Source of the DNA: Dokdonia sinensis
GTDB taxonomy: Bacteria > Bacteroidota > Bacteroidia > Flavobacteriales > Flavobacteriaceae
Length of the DNA: 64,000 bases
NCBI RefSeq assembly: GCF_003688895.1
Contig: NZ_REFV01000008.1
Location: 1 to 64,000 of the forward strand
Direction: 5' to 3'
The first letter of the stretch is position 1. The number at the start of each line of letters is the position of its first letter. Below are positions 6,583 through 15,353 of the stretch, one piece after another. The translations under genes were made by a program, and so were the position numbers. Under the pieces are notes generated by a model. It was given only the letters and a program-made list of their open reading frames with translations, was not told where the DNA came from and did not search any database.

Positions 6583-7287
6583 TTAATTATCAACTGGAGG
6601 AGAAGAAACCAAACTTCTATATATTCTGCTATCATCAGTAAAAAATTCTGACGGCATAAACTCTTCTGAATACTTCTCTTGATATGAATTATACCATATA
6701 ACTTTATAAAGATCTTTAGAGCATTGCCGTATTAATTTACCACTTTTACCATCGTATTGATTCCCTTTATCATTTCTCATAAAACCGCTGAGCAAAAAAG
6801 CTGGTGATGTGTGAGTCATTAAGCTTTTATTTGAGGAAACAGCGGATATTCCGGCACTTTTAAAAGTCTTTCTTTTTTCTAATTTATACGTTTTAAAAAA
6901 AATCCTTTTACCATATTGATAATTACAAATATTATAATCTAAAGTTTCATCTATTAATTTCTGGTGCAATTCCGACCCATTATCTTTTGCTTTATGAAAC
7001 AATAGTTCTTCAAATGACAAAAGAAGCTCTTGATAAACATATTTATCCTCAAAAATCAAACGATGTTGATTAAAATAAGTACATAAGTATTTCACATTAT
7101 CAGCTATCTGACTCCCCTCCATCTCTTTGCTGTACATCTCCTTTTTTCTTTCTATGTGTATCTCTTTAATGCACATTAGAGGCGGTATGTGACTTACAAA
7201 AGAATCAATTTCTCCTTTCGGTTGAAAGGCCATAGGATGAGATTTAAGTGTTACGATATCCCCAATTTTAAATTTTATAGTTGGCAT
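6583..7287 (-). CDS. Hypothetical protein of the defence cluster
   Basis: I do not recognise this 234-residue protein as a whole. Its first residues, KFKIGDIVTLKSHPMAF, followed by CIKEIHIER and then a KYLCTYFNQHRLIFEDKYVYQELL stretch in the first 90 residues, resemble the small beta-barrel YodC/DUF2158 type, here fused to about 140 residues of unknown sequence ending KYSEEFMPSEFFTDDS. There is no membrane segment or recognisable catalytic motif. It follows the next upstream gene by 14 bases, and that gene follows the restriction gene by 25 bases, so the three probably form one transcript. A role as an accessory of the restriction or reverse-transcriptase system is inferred from position only. 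Confidence 0.55.
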   Translation of the reverse strand: MPTIKFKIGDIVTLKSHPMAFQPKGEIDSFVSHIPPLMCIKEIHIERKKEMYSKEMEGSQIADNVKYLCTYFNQHRLIFEDKYVYQELLLSFEELLFHKAKDNGSELHQKLIDETLDYNICNYQYGKRIFFKTYKLEKRKTFKSAGISAVSSNKSLMTHTSPAFLLSGFMRNDKGNQYDGKSGKLIRQCSKDLYKVIWYNSYQEKYSEEFMPSEFFTDDSRIYRSLVSSPPVDN

Positions 7288-7301
7288 ATTTAATTTTTTT
7301 A

Positions 7302-8048
7302 TTAGAAAAAAGATTCATCAAGATTAATATCTTCATCCTTCCATATAACAGGTAATTCAAAATTATAGTACTCTTTTAATACGGCATTCAAATAGTTGAT
7401 AATATATTTAGAAGCTTCTTCTATATTCATAGGTGCTTTAGAATATTTTTTGCCACCAGCATATTTTGACCCGTGTCTTGCATCATAACCTCCGATCGAC
7501 TTATTGTTCGCGGTCGCTTGAAATCTACCAAAGTCTTCATTAGACCTGAAATTTCTATCTCGACTACCCTTTGCCTTAACAAATGCGATGAGCTCATCAT
7601 TGATCCGTGATATATTAGCCAAATTCCATCCTGACCCAGCATAAATTAAAATATCTCTAAAGAATCCAGGCTTAAAAGCTGCATTTATCACTCCATTATT
7701 ATCATAACTACACTCTTCTTGGTCTAACAAATCGTCAATTGAATTGAGATCTAAATTTACAGACTCAATTGTTTCTCTTTTATTGTCAATATATAACCCC
7801 CTAAGTGAGGGTGAGAAACCTTCGTGATTAGCATCGATCAAAATACTATAGCCTCGTAAGAGCAGTAAAATAAATTCACCTACGCGAACTATCTCAGAAA
7901 GACTATTTTTATCTCGAAAATGTTTGCTCATTAACAAGTAATTTAAAGGCATCTGATCATTATCTTCTATAATACTATAATGACCTTCTCCTAATATCCT
8001 AAAGGTTCCTGTCTTATTACCAGCCGGGGCTAATTCAAAGTACACCAT
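7302..8048 (-). CDS. Hypothetical protein, possible Abi-C/HEPN-like C-terminus
   Basis: I do not recognise this 248-residue protein. The C-terminal third has a Gly- and Lys-rich turn containing GGYDARHGSKYAGG, followed by a helix EEASKYIINYLNAVLKEYYNF. An R-x-H-G turn before an Ala-rich helix is loosely like the C-terminal domain of abortive-infection proteins, which is HEPN-related. That reading is weak. No membrane segment or signal peptide is seen. It begins 25 bases after the type IIG gene and ends 14 bases before the next gene, so it is likely co-expressed with the restriction enzyme. Candidate roles are an accessory toxin-like or regulatory subunit; alternatives are fully open. Confidence 0.55.
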   Translation of the reverse strand: MVYFELAPAGNKTGTFRILGEGHYSIIEDNDQMPLNYLLMSKHFRDKNSLSEIVRVGEFILLLLRGYSILIDANHEGFSPSLRGLYIDNKRETIESVNLDLNSIDDLLDQEECSYDNNGVINAAFKPGFFRDILIYAGSGWNLANISRINDELIAFVKAKGSRDRNFRSNEDFGRFQATANNKSIGGYDARHGSKYAGGKKYSKAPMNIEEASKYIINYLNAVLKEYYNFELPVIWKDEDINLDESFF

Positions 8049-8073
8049 CTTATTTATTATTTAATTAACTGAA

Positions 8074-11000
8074 CTAAGATTTCTCAATAATTTTTATCTC
8101 CTCCTTACTAAGTCCATACAACTCATACACCTTTTGGTCGATTTCCTTTTCTGTGGTGGCTATTTGGGTTTGTAGTGCAACTGCCTTTTTCTTGTTTTCT
8201 TCAAAAAGTTCCATCCACTCAAACTCATCTTTTTTGTTAAGCGTAGCGATTGGGTCAAGGTTGTCTTTGGTTCTTAATTTGTTGGTGGCTTTTACTGCCT
8301 TGTTGAGTTCTTTTATAAACTCTGAAAAATTTAAATCATACCAACTTTCGAGTTTTCTTTGAAGCCTGTTAAGTTGCAATGTGCCTTTAAAATAGTCTTG
8401 AAATCTATTTTCCAATATTTGAAGTTCACTAACATATTTTACAATGTTATCTGTCTCATCATTAAAATATGCTTCATTTTCAAACTGTGGAATGGGGATT
8501 TGTTCAAAATATTGTGGTTTTACTTCAATATACCCACCACTTCTTACTACACATATAGATTTAAGATACTCCCAAACTACTTTAGAATTTAGCACACATA
8601 ATAATATTCGACTATCAGAAGGAATAAATACGGCAGGCGCATTAACGTAAGTGCCTTCCATATCTAAACAGAATTTGTTTGTGTTTTGAAGGTTTGGAAA
8701 GATGATTTTTGGCTTTTCAAACAAATCGTAATAAGCACAATTTCTTAACTCCCACCAGTAATCTCCTTGATCATAACGTTTTTTAGCGCGATCTATAAAA
8801 GGTAACAAGTGATTGAATATTTCAGGATGAGCTTTGGACAATGCATTTAATTTTTCATCTTCTGTTTCCAAATTTGAATATTCTTCGTTAGTCCACTTAC
8901 TTTCGAAAAGGATTAGACTTTGTGTTGCGTCTTGTGTATTCCATTTTTTAATTTCTTTCCCTTCTAAAATTGGTTTTATATGTTCTGAATTTGGAAATGA
9001 TTTTTGTGATATAAACGCATCATTCAAAGCAGTTTTCACTCCATAATAACACTTTCCGTATCTATCACGCACATTAGAAAAAGCATTTAATTTTTCGAAT
9101 AGCAAGGATTTTTCTGCAGAAAGAAATGACCAAGAGTTGGCATCGAGACTTTCTTGTATCACATTGATAGCGTCGTGTACTTCAATATTGATGATACTTG
9201 CCTGTGAAGATTTTGGTATTTTGATAAATTTGAAAGTGTTATCGATTGGGGGATTTTTATCAAGAATAATAATCACTGGATACGTAGTTGCTCCACCAAA
9301 TATCTGTACTTCAGTAAAATCGATGTATTCTTTAAAACGTGTTTGATTGTTTAAGTAATCTCGTAGTACTTTTCCTGCGGTTGTTTTGTCAAATGTGTTA
9401 GATATGTAGCCCATCAAACCATTTCTATTTATGATGTTTGAACCTAACTCGTAGAAATAAGCAAATAAGTCGCTTGCGGGATGAAATACTTTATAGTTCT
9501 TCTCAAAATAAGGGATAAAATCTGTGAGTAGCTCTGCTCTTACATAAGGTGGATTACCAATAATCACATCAAAACCACCATTTTCAAACACTTTCGCGAA
9601 AGCGGTCTCCCAATTAAAAGCTTTATCTCCTGCAACACTTTTATTATCAATCAAGCTATTACCACATTTTATATTGCTACTTAAATCATTGAGTTTACGT
9701 CGTGGTTGTGCGGTACGCAACCATAGGGATAGTTTTGCTATCTCCACACTTTCTTCATTGAGATCTACTCCGTAGATGTTGTTCTCCAGTATGGTATTTT
9801 CAATATCAGGAAATTGCAAACCACCACCCAACACACGTACTTTAAGCTCATCTATATAGCTGTGTTCTTTTATGAGAAAATCAAGTGCCTGGTTTAAGAA
9901 TGCTCCAGAACCACAGGCAGGATCACAAATTGTAATTTGCAGTAACCACTCACGATAGGTGTCGAGAATGCTAACCAATTTTTCAATGGTTGTTTTATTA
10001 CGGTTCTTACGCCCTTTAAAGTATTGCTCTTCATCAAAACCCAATTCTTGTTTCTTCTCATCACATAGCTTACCTACGGTATTTTCTACTATGTATTTGG
10101 TAACATATTTAGGCGTGTAGAATACTCCATCCTTTTTACGCTTACTGGTCTGTTTATCAAATTCGCCACCTTCAATCTCTGCATTTACGCTCTCAATCTC
10201 ATTGAGTGAGTTTTCAAAAATGTGTCCCAGTATATTTACATCTACCTGACTTTCAAAATCGTAGTTGGATAATTTAAGTGTGAATTTATATAAGAGGTCG
10301 TTGTCTATTTCGAGTGCATCGAGTATGGCATCTGGTTTAAATAAACCACCGTTGTATGCGTAGATTTCAGCACGTTTCTCTGTACCCTTGCGCCCTATAT
10401 CCAGAAAGTTAAAATAATGTTTAAAGAGACCATATAATGGACGTTCATCGCCAAAATCCCAATCATCTTTCCACTTGTTCAATATTTGTAACGTAGAGTT
10501 AGAAGGCAGTAACATTCTATCTTCTGCAAAGAAGATAAACAGAAAACGGTCTATGAGTTTTTGTGATTTTTGAAACAGCGTTAATTTGACATTTTTTTCA
10601 AGTCGTAGTATTTCATCTTGATTGTCGTTTTCGTTAGCATTTGTAGTACCATTTGCGAGTTTTGACTTAACCGTTTTAGAGTTCTTTTTTACAAGGTCAC
10701 GGTATAGCTCTCGTTTAAAGATTGAATAATCTTTATAGAACGCTTTGGTAATTTCTTCTTCTTCTACAATGGATGCTTCTTTAATCTTTAGCGGTGTATT
10801 GTTGAGTACCTTATCAAGATGTAAACAGAAATAGAGTAGGTTAAACCGTTTTCGCGAAAGCGTAAACAAGTCAAATTCTTCAAACTCTGTAGCATCATTG
10901 ATGTAAAAGCGCAGCTTTTCAAAGTTGGATGTTATTACGTACACACAGCCTTTTTGATTAGCCTTATAATCAAATGCCTGTCGCCTAATGCTCTCCAAGT

Positions 11001-11328
11001 CCTTTGTATTTGTTCCTTTTAACTCTATAACTCCTATGGCTGTACCGTCTTTAAGAATTGCGCCATCTGCCTTACGGGCGTTTTTCTCATTCTTAAATTC
11101 GGTAGTTAGGTTGGAATTAGGGTTTGGGAATAGTGTATAGCCCAGAATATTTACAAACAATTCGTTTAGAAACGTTGCTTGATACTGTTCTTCCTTTGCA
11201 CTTTTAATATTCTCCTGTATCGTCTTGTTCCAGAAGTAGTTGCAGTATTTTTTATATGCTTTATCTACCGCTGCTTCATTAAGCAAAGCGAGATGTGATT
11301 TAAGTACTGAAGTTTGAAATAATGCCAC
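8074..11328 (-). CDS. Type IIG restriction-modification enzyme (fused nuclease, N6-adenine methylase, specificity)
   Basis: A 1,084-residue single-chain restriction-modification protein. The N-terminal 200 residues carry a nuclease domain of the HsdR_N type, with KADGAILKDGTAIGVIELKG near residues 85-107 giving the D...ExK signature. The gamma-type adenine methylase core follows, with motif I DPACGSGAFLNQALD near 465 and motif IV IGNPPYVRAE near 590. The last 300 residues look like a TaqI/Eco57I-type target recognition domain. Length and order match Eco57I-like enzymes that cut and methylate with one polypeptide. No separate methylase or HsdS gene is present. The gene contains two copies of the host palindrome TTTCGCGAAA (9592, encoding AFAK, and 10850, encoding LSRK), which the DNA to its left lacks. 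The recognition sequence cannot be read. Confidence 0.88.
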   Translation of the reverse strand: MALFQTSVLKSHLALLNEAAVDKAYKKYCNYFWNKTIQENIKSAKEEQYQATFLNELFVNILGYTLFPNPNSNLTTEFKNEKNARKADGAILKDGTAIGVIELKGTNTKDLESIRRQAFDYKANQKGCVYVITSNFEKLRFYINDATEFEEFDLFTLSRKRFNLLYFCLHLDKVLNNTPLKIKEASIVEEEEITKAFYKDYSIFKRELYRDLVKKNSKTVKSKLANGTTNANENDNQDEILRLEKNVKLTLFQKSQKLIDRFLFIFFAEDRMLLPSNSTLQILNKWKDDWDFGDERPLYGLFKHYFNFLDIGRKGTEKRAEIYAYNGGLFKPDAILDALEIDNDLLYKFTLKLSNYDFESQVDVNILGHIFENSLNEIESVNAEIEGGEFDKQTSKRKKDGVFYTPKYVTKYIVENTVGKLCDEKKQELGFDEEQYFKGRKNRNKTTIEKLVSILDTYREWLLQITICDPACGSGAFLNQALDFLIKEHSYIDELKVRVLGGGLQFPDIENTILENNIYGVDLNEESVEIAKLSLWLRTAQPRRKLNDLSSNIKCGNSLIDNKSVAGDKAFNWETAFAKVFENGGFDVIIGNPPYVRAELLTDFIPYFEKNYKVFHPASDLFAYFYELGSNIINRNGLMGYISNTFDKTTAGKVLRDYLNNQTRFKEYIDFTEVQIFGGATTYPVIIILDKNPPIDNTFKFIKIPKSSQASIINIEVHDAINVIQESLDANSWSFLSAEKSLLFEKLNAFSNVRDRYGKCYYGVKTALNDAFISQKSFPNSEHIKPILEGKEIKKWNTQDATQSLILFESKWTNEEYSNLETEDEKLNALSKAHPEIFNHLLPFIDRAKKRYDQGDYWWELRNCAYYDLFEKPKIIFPNLQNTNKFCLDMEGTYVNAPAVFIPSDSRILLCVLNSKVVWEYLKSICVVRSGGYIEVKPQYFEQIPIPQFENEAYFNDETDNIVKYVSELQILENRFQDYFKGTLQLNRLQRKLESWYDLNFSEFIKELNKAVKATNKLRTKDNLDPIATLNKKDEFEWMELFEENKKKAVALQTQIATTEKEIDQKVYELYGLSKEEIKIIEKS

Positions 11329-11461
11329 TAAGTAGAGTTTGACACTAAAATAGAAATCTTTAGGTTAGAATGAATGAGGGTTTCCGTAATTCAAACAAAA
11401 TATTTCAACAGCGATTAAAAAGTATCAACAATAATATGCCCCTATTTATGCCCCCATAAAT

Positions 11462-11492
11462 AAAAAAGCCCACCATCATTACGATAGCGAGC
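11462..11492 (-). terminator. Intrinsic terminator after tRNA-Ser
   Basis: On the minus strand a 10-pair stem (11492-11483 with 11477-11468, including several G-U pairs) is followed by six T. It lies eight bases past the tRNA-Ser 3' end and separates it from the accessory region. Confidence 0.7.
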
Positions 11493-11499
11493 TTATCAG

Positions 11500-11587
11500 C
11501 AGAGAGGAAGGGATTCGAACCCTCGATACGCTTTTGGCGTATACACACTTTCCAGGCGTGCGCCTTCGACCACTCGGCCACCTCTCT
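11500..11587 (-). tRNA. tRNA-Ser (anticodon GGA)
   Basis: An 88-base class II tRNA. The acceptor arms AGAGAGG and CCTCTCT pair fully, the T arm contains GGTTCGAATCC, the long variable arm is the stem-loop TACGCCAAAAGCGTA, and the anticodon loop CTGGAAA gives GGA. The discriminator is G, as usual for serine, and CCA is not encoded. Its 3' end faces the accessory region on the left, the side on which integrative elements insert at tRNA genes. I found no second copy of the tRNA 3' end in bases 1-11,460. Confidence 0.95.
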
Positions 11588-11679
11588 ATTTTTTACGCTT
11601 TCGCGAAAGCGTAACCTTAAATCTTTTTAAGGAGTGCAAAAATATGAAAATTTATCTGCTAGTAGTGATGATACTACAA

Positions 11680-12705
11680 TTATGTGAGTTCACCTCGCAG
11701 GGAGGTTTCAAATACCGTCTTAAATGTTTTTGGACCCACTTCTTGCCCCAGCAAATACATCATTTTAGTAATAGCCGCTTCTGTAGTACAGTCTGCCCCG
11801 CTTATAACGCCTGCTTTCTTTAACCCAATGCTAGTTTCATAATTCCCCATCTGCACGCTACCTCCATTGCATTGCGTTATATTAACTACAGGAATGTCAC
11901 GCTTTACTGTTTTTTTAATGAGTTGAATAAACCACTCGTCTGTAGTTGTGTTACCAGCACCATAGGTTTCCAATATTACGCCACGCAATTCTCCAAAAGA
12001 AAGTAGGTGCGCAACAGTCGCCTCAGTAATTCCAGGGTACATCTTAAGAACAACGATATCACTTACCATATTCTTATGAATTTTAAGCTGTCGTCTCGAT
12101 GGTCGCAATAATAGCTCCTCGTTAATACTGAGGTTGACCCCAGAGGTAAGAAGCGGTGGGTAGTTAGGAGAATCAAAAGCTTCAAAATGTTCTGCACTTA
12201 CTTTTGTACTTCGGTTAGCACGGTAGAGCTTATATTCAAAATAAAGAGCTACTTCTTGTATGACAGGTCTACTGCGCTTACGCAAGGCAGCAAGTTGTAC
12301 TGCTGTAATTAGATTTTCTTTTGCATCTGTGCGTAAATCACCTATGGGTAATTGAGAGCCCGTAAGAATGATAGGTTTTGTGAGATTCTCAAACATAAAG
12401 CTTAGAGCACTACCAGTATAGCTCATCGTGTCACTACCGTGAAGTACTACAAAACCATCGTAGTTTTCATAATCTTTTTCTATGAAATTACAAATTTCTA
12501 CCCAATGAGTAGGACTCATATTGGACGAATCAATGGGCTCCTCAAAAGAAACCGTACTTATGTTACACTCCAGCAAGCGCAGTTCGGGAATTTTTAGAAG
12601 CAATTCATTAAAGTCAAAAGACTTGAGCGCACCTGTCTCAAAATCCTTTATCATACCGATGGTTCCTCCCGTATAAATGAGAAGAATGTTAGGACAATAG
12701 CTCAT
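11680..12705 (-). CDS. ansA: L-asparaginase, type I
   Basis: A 341-residue asparaginase that hydrolyses asparagine to aspartate and ammonia. The first catalytic threonine is in LLIYTGGTIGMI near residue 13, and the second set is in VVLHGSDTMSYTGSALSFM near residue 90, followed by PIILTGSQLPIGDLRTDA. There is no signal peptide, so the enzyme is cytoplasmic, like E. coli AnsA. The start overlaps the stop of the upstream acyltransferase gene by four bases (ATGA), so the two are translationally coupled. All expected motifs and normal length are present. Confidence 0.93.
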   Translation of the reverse strand: MSYCPNILLIYTGGTIGMIKDFETGALKSFDFNELLLKIPELRLLECNISTVSFEEPIDSSNMSPTHWVEICNFIEKDYENYDGFVVLHGSDTMSYTGSALSFMFENLTKPIILTGSQLPIGDLRTDAKENLITAVQLAALRKRSRPVIQEVALYFEYKLYRANRSTKVSAEHFEAFDSPNYPPLLTSGVNLSINEELLLRPSRRQLKIHKNMVSDIVVLKMYPGITEATVAHLLSFGELRGVILETYGAGNTTTDEWFIQLIKKTVKRDIPVVNITQCNGGSVQMGNYETSIGLKKAGVISGADCTTEAAITKMMYLLGQEVGPKTFKTVFETSLRGELT

Positions 12706-13859
12706 GACTTGCGTTGATTTATTACTGGATTTGCATACATAAGCAAGAAACTGTCTACCTCTAACTGTATACTTGCATCTACACGACGCTCGATACGTCG
12801 CTCAAACTGACGCTTATCCTTAATAGTATACTGAGTAGCATACTCATCTGTTTTGTGATAAAGATCATAAGCTACGTAATTGGATGGCCAGAGTTTATAA
12901 TTTCTATAAATATTGCGATCTATTTCTTGTGCAAAGCGCTGTAGTTTATCATTATCGCTTTGTTCTTCATTTTCTATGCGATCATATATATCTTGAGATA
13001 ATTTTTCGCAGGCTATTTCAATATGTTTTTTATTTCCGAGCGCACCTTTCAGTATACTATTGAAATCCTCATTTGCAGTTTTCACATAAGGCAGGTTTTC
13101 CTCCTTTGCCACGATCTCAGGAATTTTCAATGTATCTGTGGGGTCATATTCATATGATATCGCCACTGGAACGATGTTCAGATTTTTGAGATATTCCATC
13201 ATAGGAACGTCTCCCTTTGCCATTGTAATCATCTTAAGCACACCTTGCTGCGTTACATCGGATCCATTTTTTGTACGTCCTTCACGTTGAGCAACCCATA
13301 CAGAACGCCCTTGTTCTTGTAGATATCCCATATACTCAGAAAGCAATTTTGAACTCCGTAATAATTCTCGAGGTGATGTGCTGCGCTGTACTAAGAAATT
13401 ACGGTTAAGTTTAGAAAGTGCCATTAAGAAATCTTTCTGGACAAGATTATCTCCTATCGCGCTTGCCGTGGAAATAAGTCCATTATCTAACAATGCGATA
13501 TTGAGTAACGAAGTATCTAGAACGATATCCCTATGGTTTGAGATGTATAAATAGGTTTTATCCTCTTTTAAAGTGTCAAAACCTCTGGTTGAAAAGCCTT
13601 CGGAGCTTTTCTCGAGGAGATTTTGAACAGACTTATAGATAACCTTGGTCTGGAAATCATATATAGAATGGCAGTCCGCAAGAACATCCTGTATCTCTTC
13701 TGGAGATTTTTCTGGGAAGGTAAACTGCAACAGCACCTTAAACATAGGGTGTTGTGCGTGATGCTTTAAGGCTTCATTTACCTCATCATCGTTATAGGGT
13801 CGTATTTCTTCAAATTTTGTCAAGGCCAGTAGGGGTTGTTTAATGTGGTAAAAGAACAA
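12702..13859 (-). CDS. 1-acylglycerol-3-phosphate acyltransferase-like protein
   Basis: A 385-residue PlsC-like acyltransferase. The acyltransferase HxxxxD motif is YISNHRDIVLDTSLLN near residue 115, and a QREGRTKNGS block near residue 193 matches the phosphate-binding EGTR position. The protein is longer than classic PlsC (about 240 residues) and has no obvious hydrophobic membrane anchor; the extra 150 C-terminal residues are charged. It could acylate glycerophosphate, lysophosphatidate or a lipid-A or ornithine-lipid precursor; the acceptor cannot be read. It ends in a four-base overlap with ansA. Confidence 0.8.
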   Translation of the reverse strand: MFFYHIKQPLLALTKFEEIRPYNDDEVNEALKHHAQHPMFKVLLQFTFPEKSPEEIQDVLADCHSIYDFQTKVIYKSVQNLLEKSSEGFSTRGFDTLKEDKTYLYISNHRDIVLDTSLLNIALLDNGLISTASAIGDNLVQKDFLMALSKLNRNFLVQRSTSPRELLRSSKLLSEYMGYLQEQGRSVWVAQREGRTKNGSDVTQQGVLKMITMAKGDVPMMEYLKNLNIVPVAISYEYDPTDTLKIPEIVAKEENLPYVKTANEDFNSILKGALGNKKHIEIACEKLSQDIYDRIENEEQSDNDKLQRFAQEIDRNIYRNYKLWPSNYVAYDLYHKTDEYATQYTIKDKRQFERRIERRVDASIQLEVDSFLLMYANPVINQRKS

Positions 13860-13900
13860 AATAAATACCGCATCTCAATCACTTTGTGAGGGACAAACAA

Positions 13901-14668
13901 TTATCTCAAGAAAACAGCGTCGGCGTTTTGAGAAGTTATTCTTGCTATTTCTTCTAAAGTACACTTGTAAATTGTAGCAAGCTTTTCTGCAACGAGCTTC
14001 AAGTAAGCACTTTCATTACGCTTTCCGCGAAAAGGTACAGGGCTTAAATAAGGAGCATCGGTCTCTAAAACGATATGCTTTAGATCTATATCTGCAAGAA
14101 ATTGGTCTATTTTACCATTCTTAAAAGTGGCAACCCCGCCTATTCCCAGCTTGAGATTGTTGCCTATGGCTCGTTCTGCCTGTTCTTTCGTTCCAGTAAA
14201 ACAATGAAATATCCCGAAAAGGTCATCGCCCTTCTCACTTTCGAGCACCTCGAAAACTTCGTCAAAAGCGTCTCTGCAGTGAATAACGATGGGAAGTTTG
14301 AACTTCTTAGCAAGTTGAATTTGAGTTCTAAAAGCATCCTGTTGTATGGTAAGTGTAGTTTTATCCCAGTACAAATCAATACCTATCTCACCTACTGCAT
14401 AGAACGTACGCTTTTCCAGTTCCTCTTGTACATGCTTAAGTTCATCTTTATAGTTCTTCTTTACGTGGGTAGGATGCAGTCCCATCATTAAGAAAACATT
14501 GTCAGGATAGGCTTTTTCCAGCGCATACATACGCGCTGTATACTCAGAGTCTATCGCAGGAATAAAAAATCGAGAGATTCCATCATCCAGCGCCCTGTGA
14601 ATCATCGCATCACGATCTTCGTCAAAGGCTTCACTATATAAATGGGTATGTGTATCTGTAAAATTCAT
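13901..14668 (-). CDS. tatD: TatD-family metal-dependent hydrolase (DNase)
   Basis: A 255-residue TatD-type hydrolase of the amidohydrolase superfamily. The metal ligands are visible: DTHTHLYS at the N-terminus, GEIGIDLYWD near residue 92, IVIHCRDAFDE near 128, FHCFTG near 153 and LETDAPYLSPVPFRGKRNE near 203. TatD enzymes are cytoplasmic 3'-5' DNases linked to DNA repair and quality control. The ATG at 14668 is chosen because it begins directly with MNFTDTHTHLY; an upstream in-frame ATG at 14689 would add an unlikely cysteine-rich heptapeptide. Length is normal. Confidence 0.92.
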   Translation of the reverse strand: MNFTDTHTHLYSEAFDEDRDAMIHRALDDGISRFFIPAIDSEYTARMYALEKAYPDNVFLMMGLHPTHVKKNYKDELKHVQEELEKRTFYAVGEIGIDLYWDKTTLTIQQDAFRTQIQLAKKFKLPIVIHCRDAFDEVFEVLESEKGDDLFGIFHCFTGTKEQAERAIGNNLKLGIGGVATFKNGKIDQFLADIDLKHIVLETDAPYLSPVPFRGKRNESAYLKLVAEKLATIYKCTLEEIARITSQNADAVFLR

Positions 14669-14712
14669 TGTGCAAAAATAGCACTCCAAATAATTACAGC
14701 CACAGGAGTTCT

Positions 14713-15198
14713 TTAATTTCCTTTTATGGCATCACCACGTTCCTTCAACACTCTTTTTGTGCCCTCAGTATTCCAGCTAGGCTTAAAAAGTTGCATTAAG
14801 GAGAGTGTAATTACAATAGTAGTTGCAAAGCCACCTATCGCCACTGTAAAGAGCGTAACCCCTAGACTGGCTGTACCACTCCACGGCCCTACAAGGTTCT
14901 CAAGAAAATCTGGAGCGAGATTACCCGCATAGATTCCAAAGAACAAGGTAAATATAAGCGTTGCCACAAATCCAGCTACAAGACCGGCACTAAAACCATC
15001 GCCGTACTGAAAGGCATCACCTTTCTTAATCTTAGTATATTTTACAACCTCGTATAGTCCAAAACCCGTAATTACTCCGTTAAATAAGCTAAACAATGGG
15101 TTTGTATGCCACCCAAAAAGAGCAATAATCAGGAAATAAGCTATAAGAGAGCCACTAATTGCAATCGCAAAGCGTATAGGAAGAATAAATTTTGACAT
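14713..15198 (-). CDS. DUF4199-type membrane protein
   Basis: A 161-residue integral membrane protein with four hydrophobic segments, including FAIAISGSLIAYFLIIALFG near the start and GFSAGLVAGFVATLIFTLFF in the middle. The arrangement and the KKGDAFQYGDGFSAG loop match DUF4199 proteins, common in Bacteroidota and of unknown function. In this phylum such genes often lie near glycosyltransferases or pyrimidine genes; here it stands between tatD and the RND pump. Each side has its own spacing, so it is probably monocistronic. Confidence 0.75.
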   Translation of the reverse strand: MSKFILPIRFAIAISGSLIAYFLIIALFGWHTNPLFSLFNGVITGFGLYEVVKYTKIKKGDAFQYGDGFSAGLVAGFVATLIFTLFFGIYAGNLAPDFLENLVGPWSGTASLGVTLFTVAIGGFATTIVITLSLMQLFKPSWNTEGTKRVLKERGDAIKGN

Positions 15199-15302
15199 AA
15201 TTGGTTTTTTAGAACATTAATTTAATCAATATGAGCGAATAAAAATTAAAACTTATGTTAAATGGTTTCTGCCGCTTTCGCGAAAGCGTAATCCAAAACA
15301 AA

Positions 15303-15332
15303 AAACGCACCCAGCCGAAACCGAATGCGTTT
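15303..15332 (-). terminator. Terminator of the efflux operon
   Basis: AAACGCA at 15303-15309 pairs with TGCGTTT at 15326-15332, and on the minus strand the stem is followed by a T-rich run. It lies 20 bases after the RND pump stop. A copy of the host palindrome sits 20 bases further on. Confidence 0.7.
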
Positions 15333-15353
15333 AGAAAATGGGGGGAATTCTAT

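Noticed and set aside
8074-11328. PglX of a BREX system
   Set aside because: No brxA, brxB, brxC, pglZ or brxL genes are near, and an N-terminal nuclease domain with ELK is present, which fits type IIG.
11370-11459. A 29-codon open frame (ends NNNMPLFMPP) between the restriction gene and tRNA-Ser
   Set aside because: It has no ribosome binding site or family match; it might be an integrase C-terminal relic at the tRNA, but there is too little to call.
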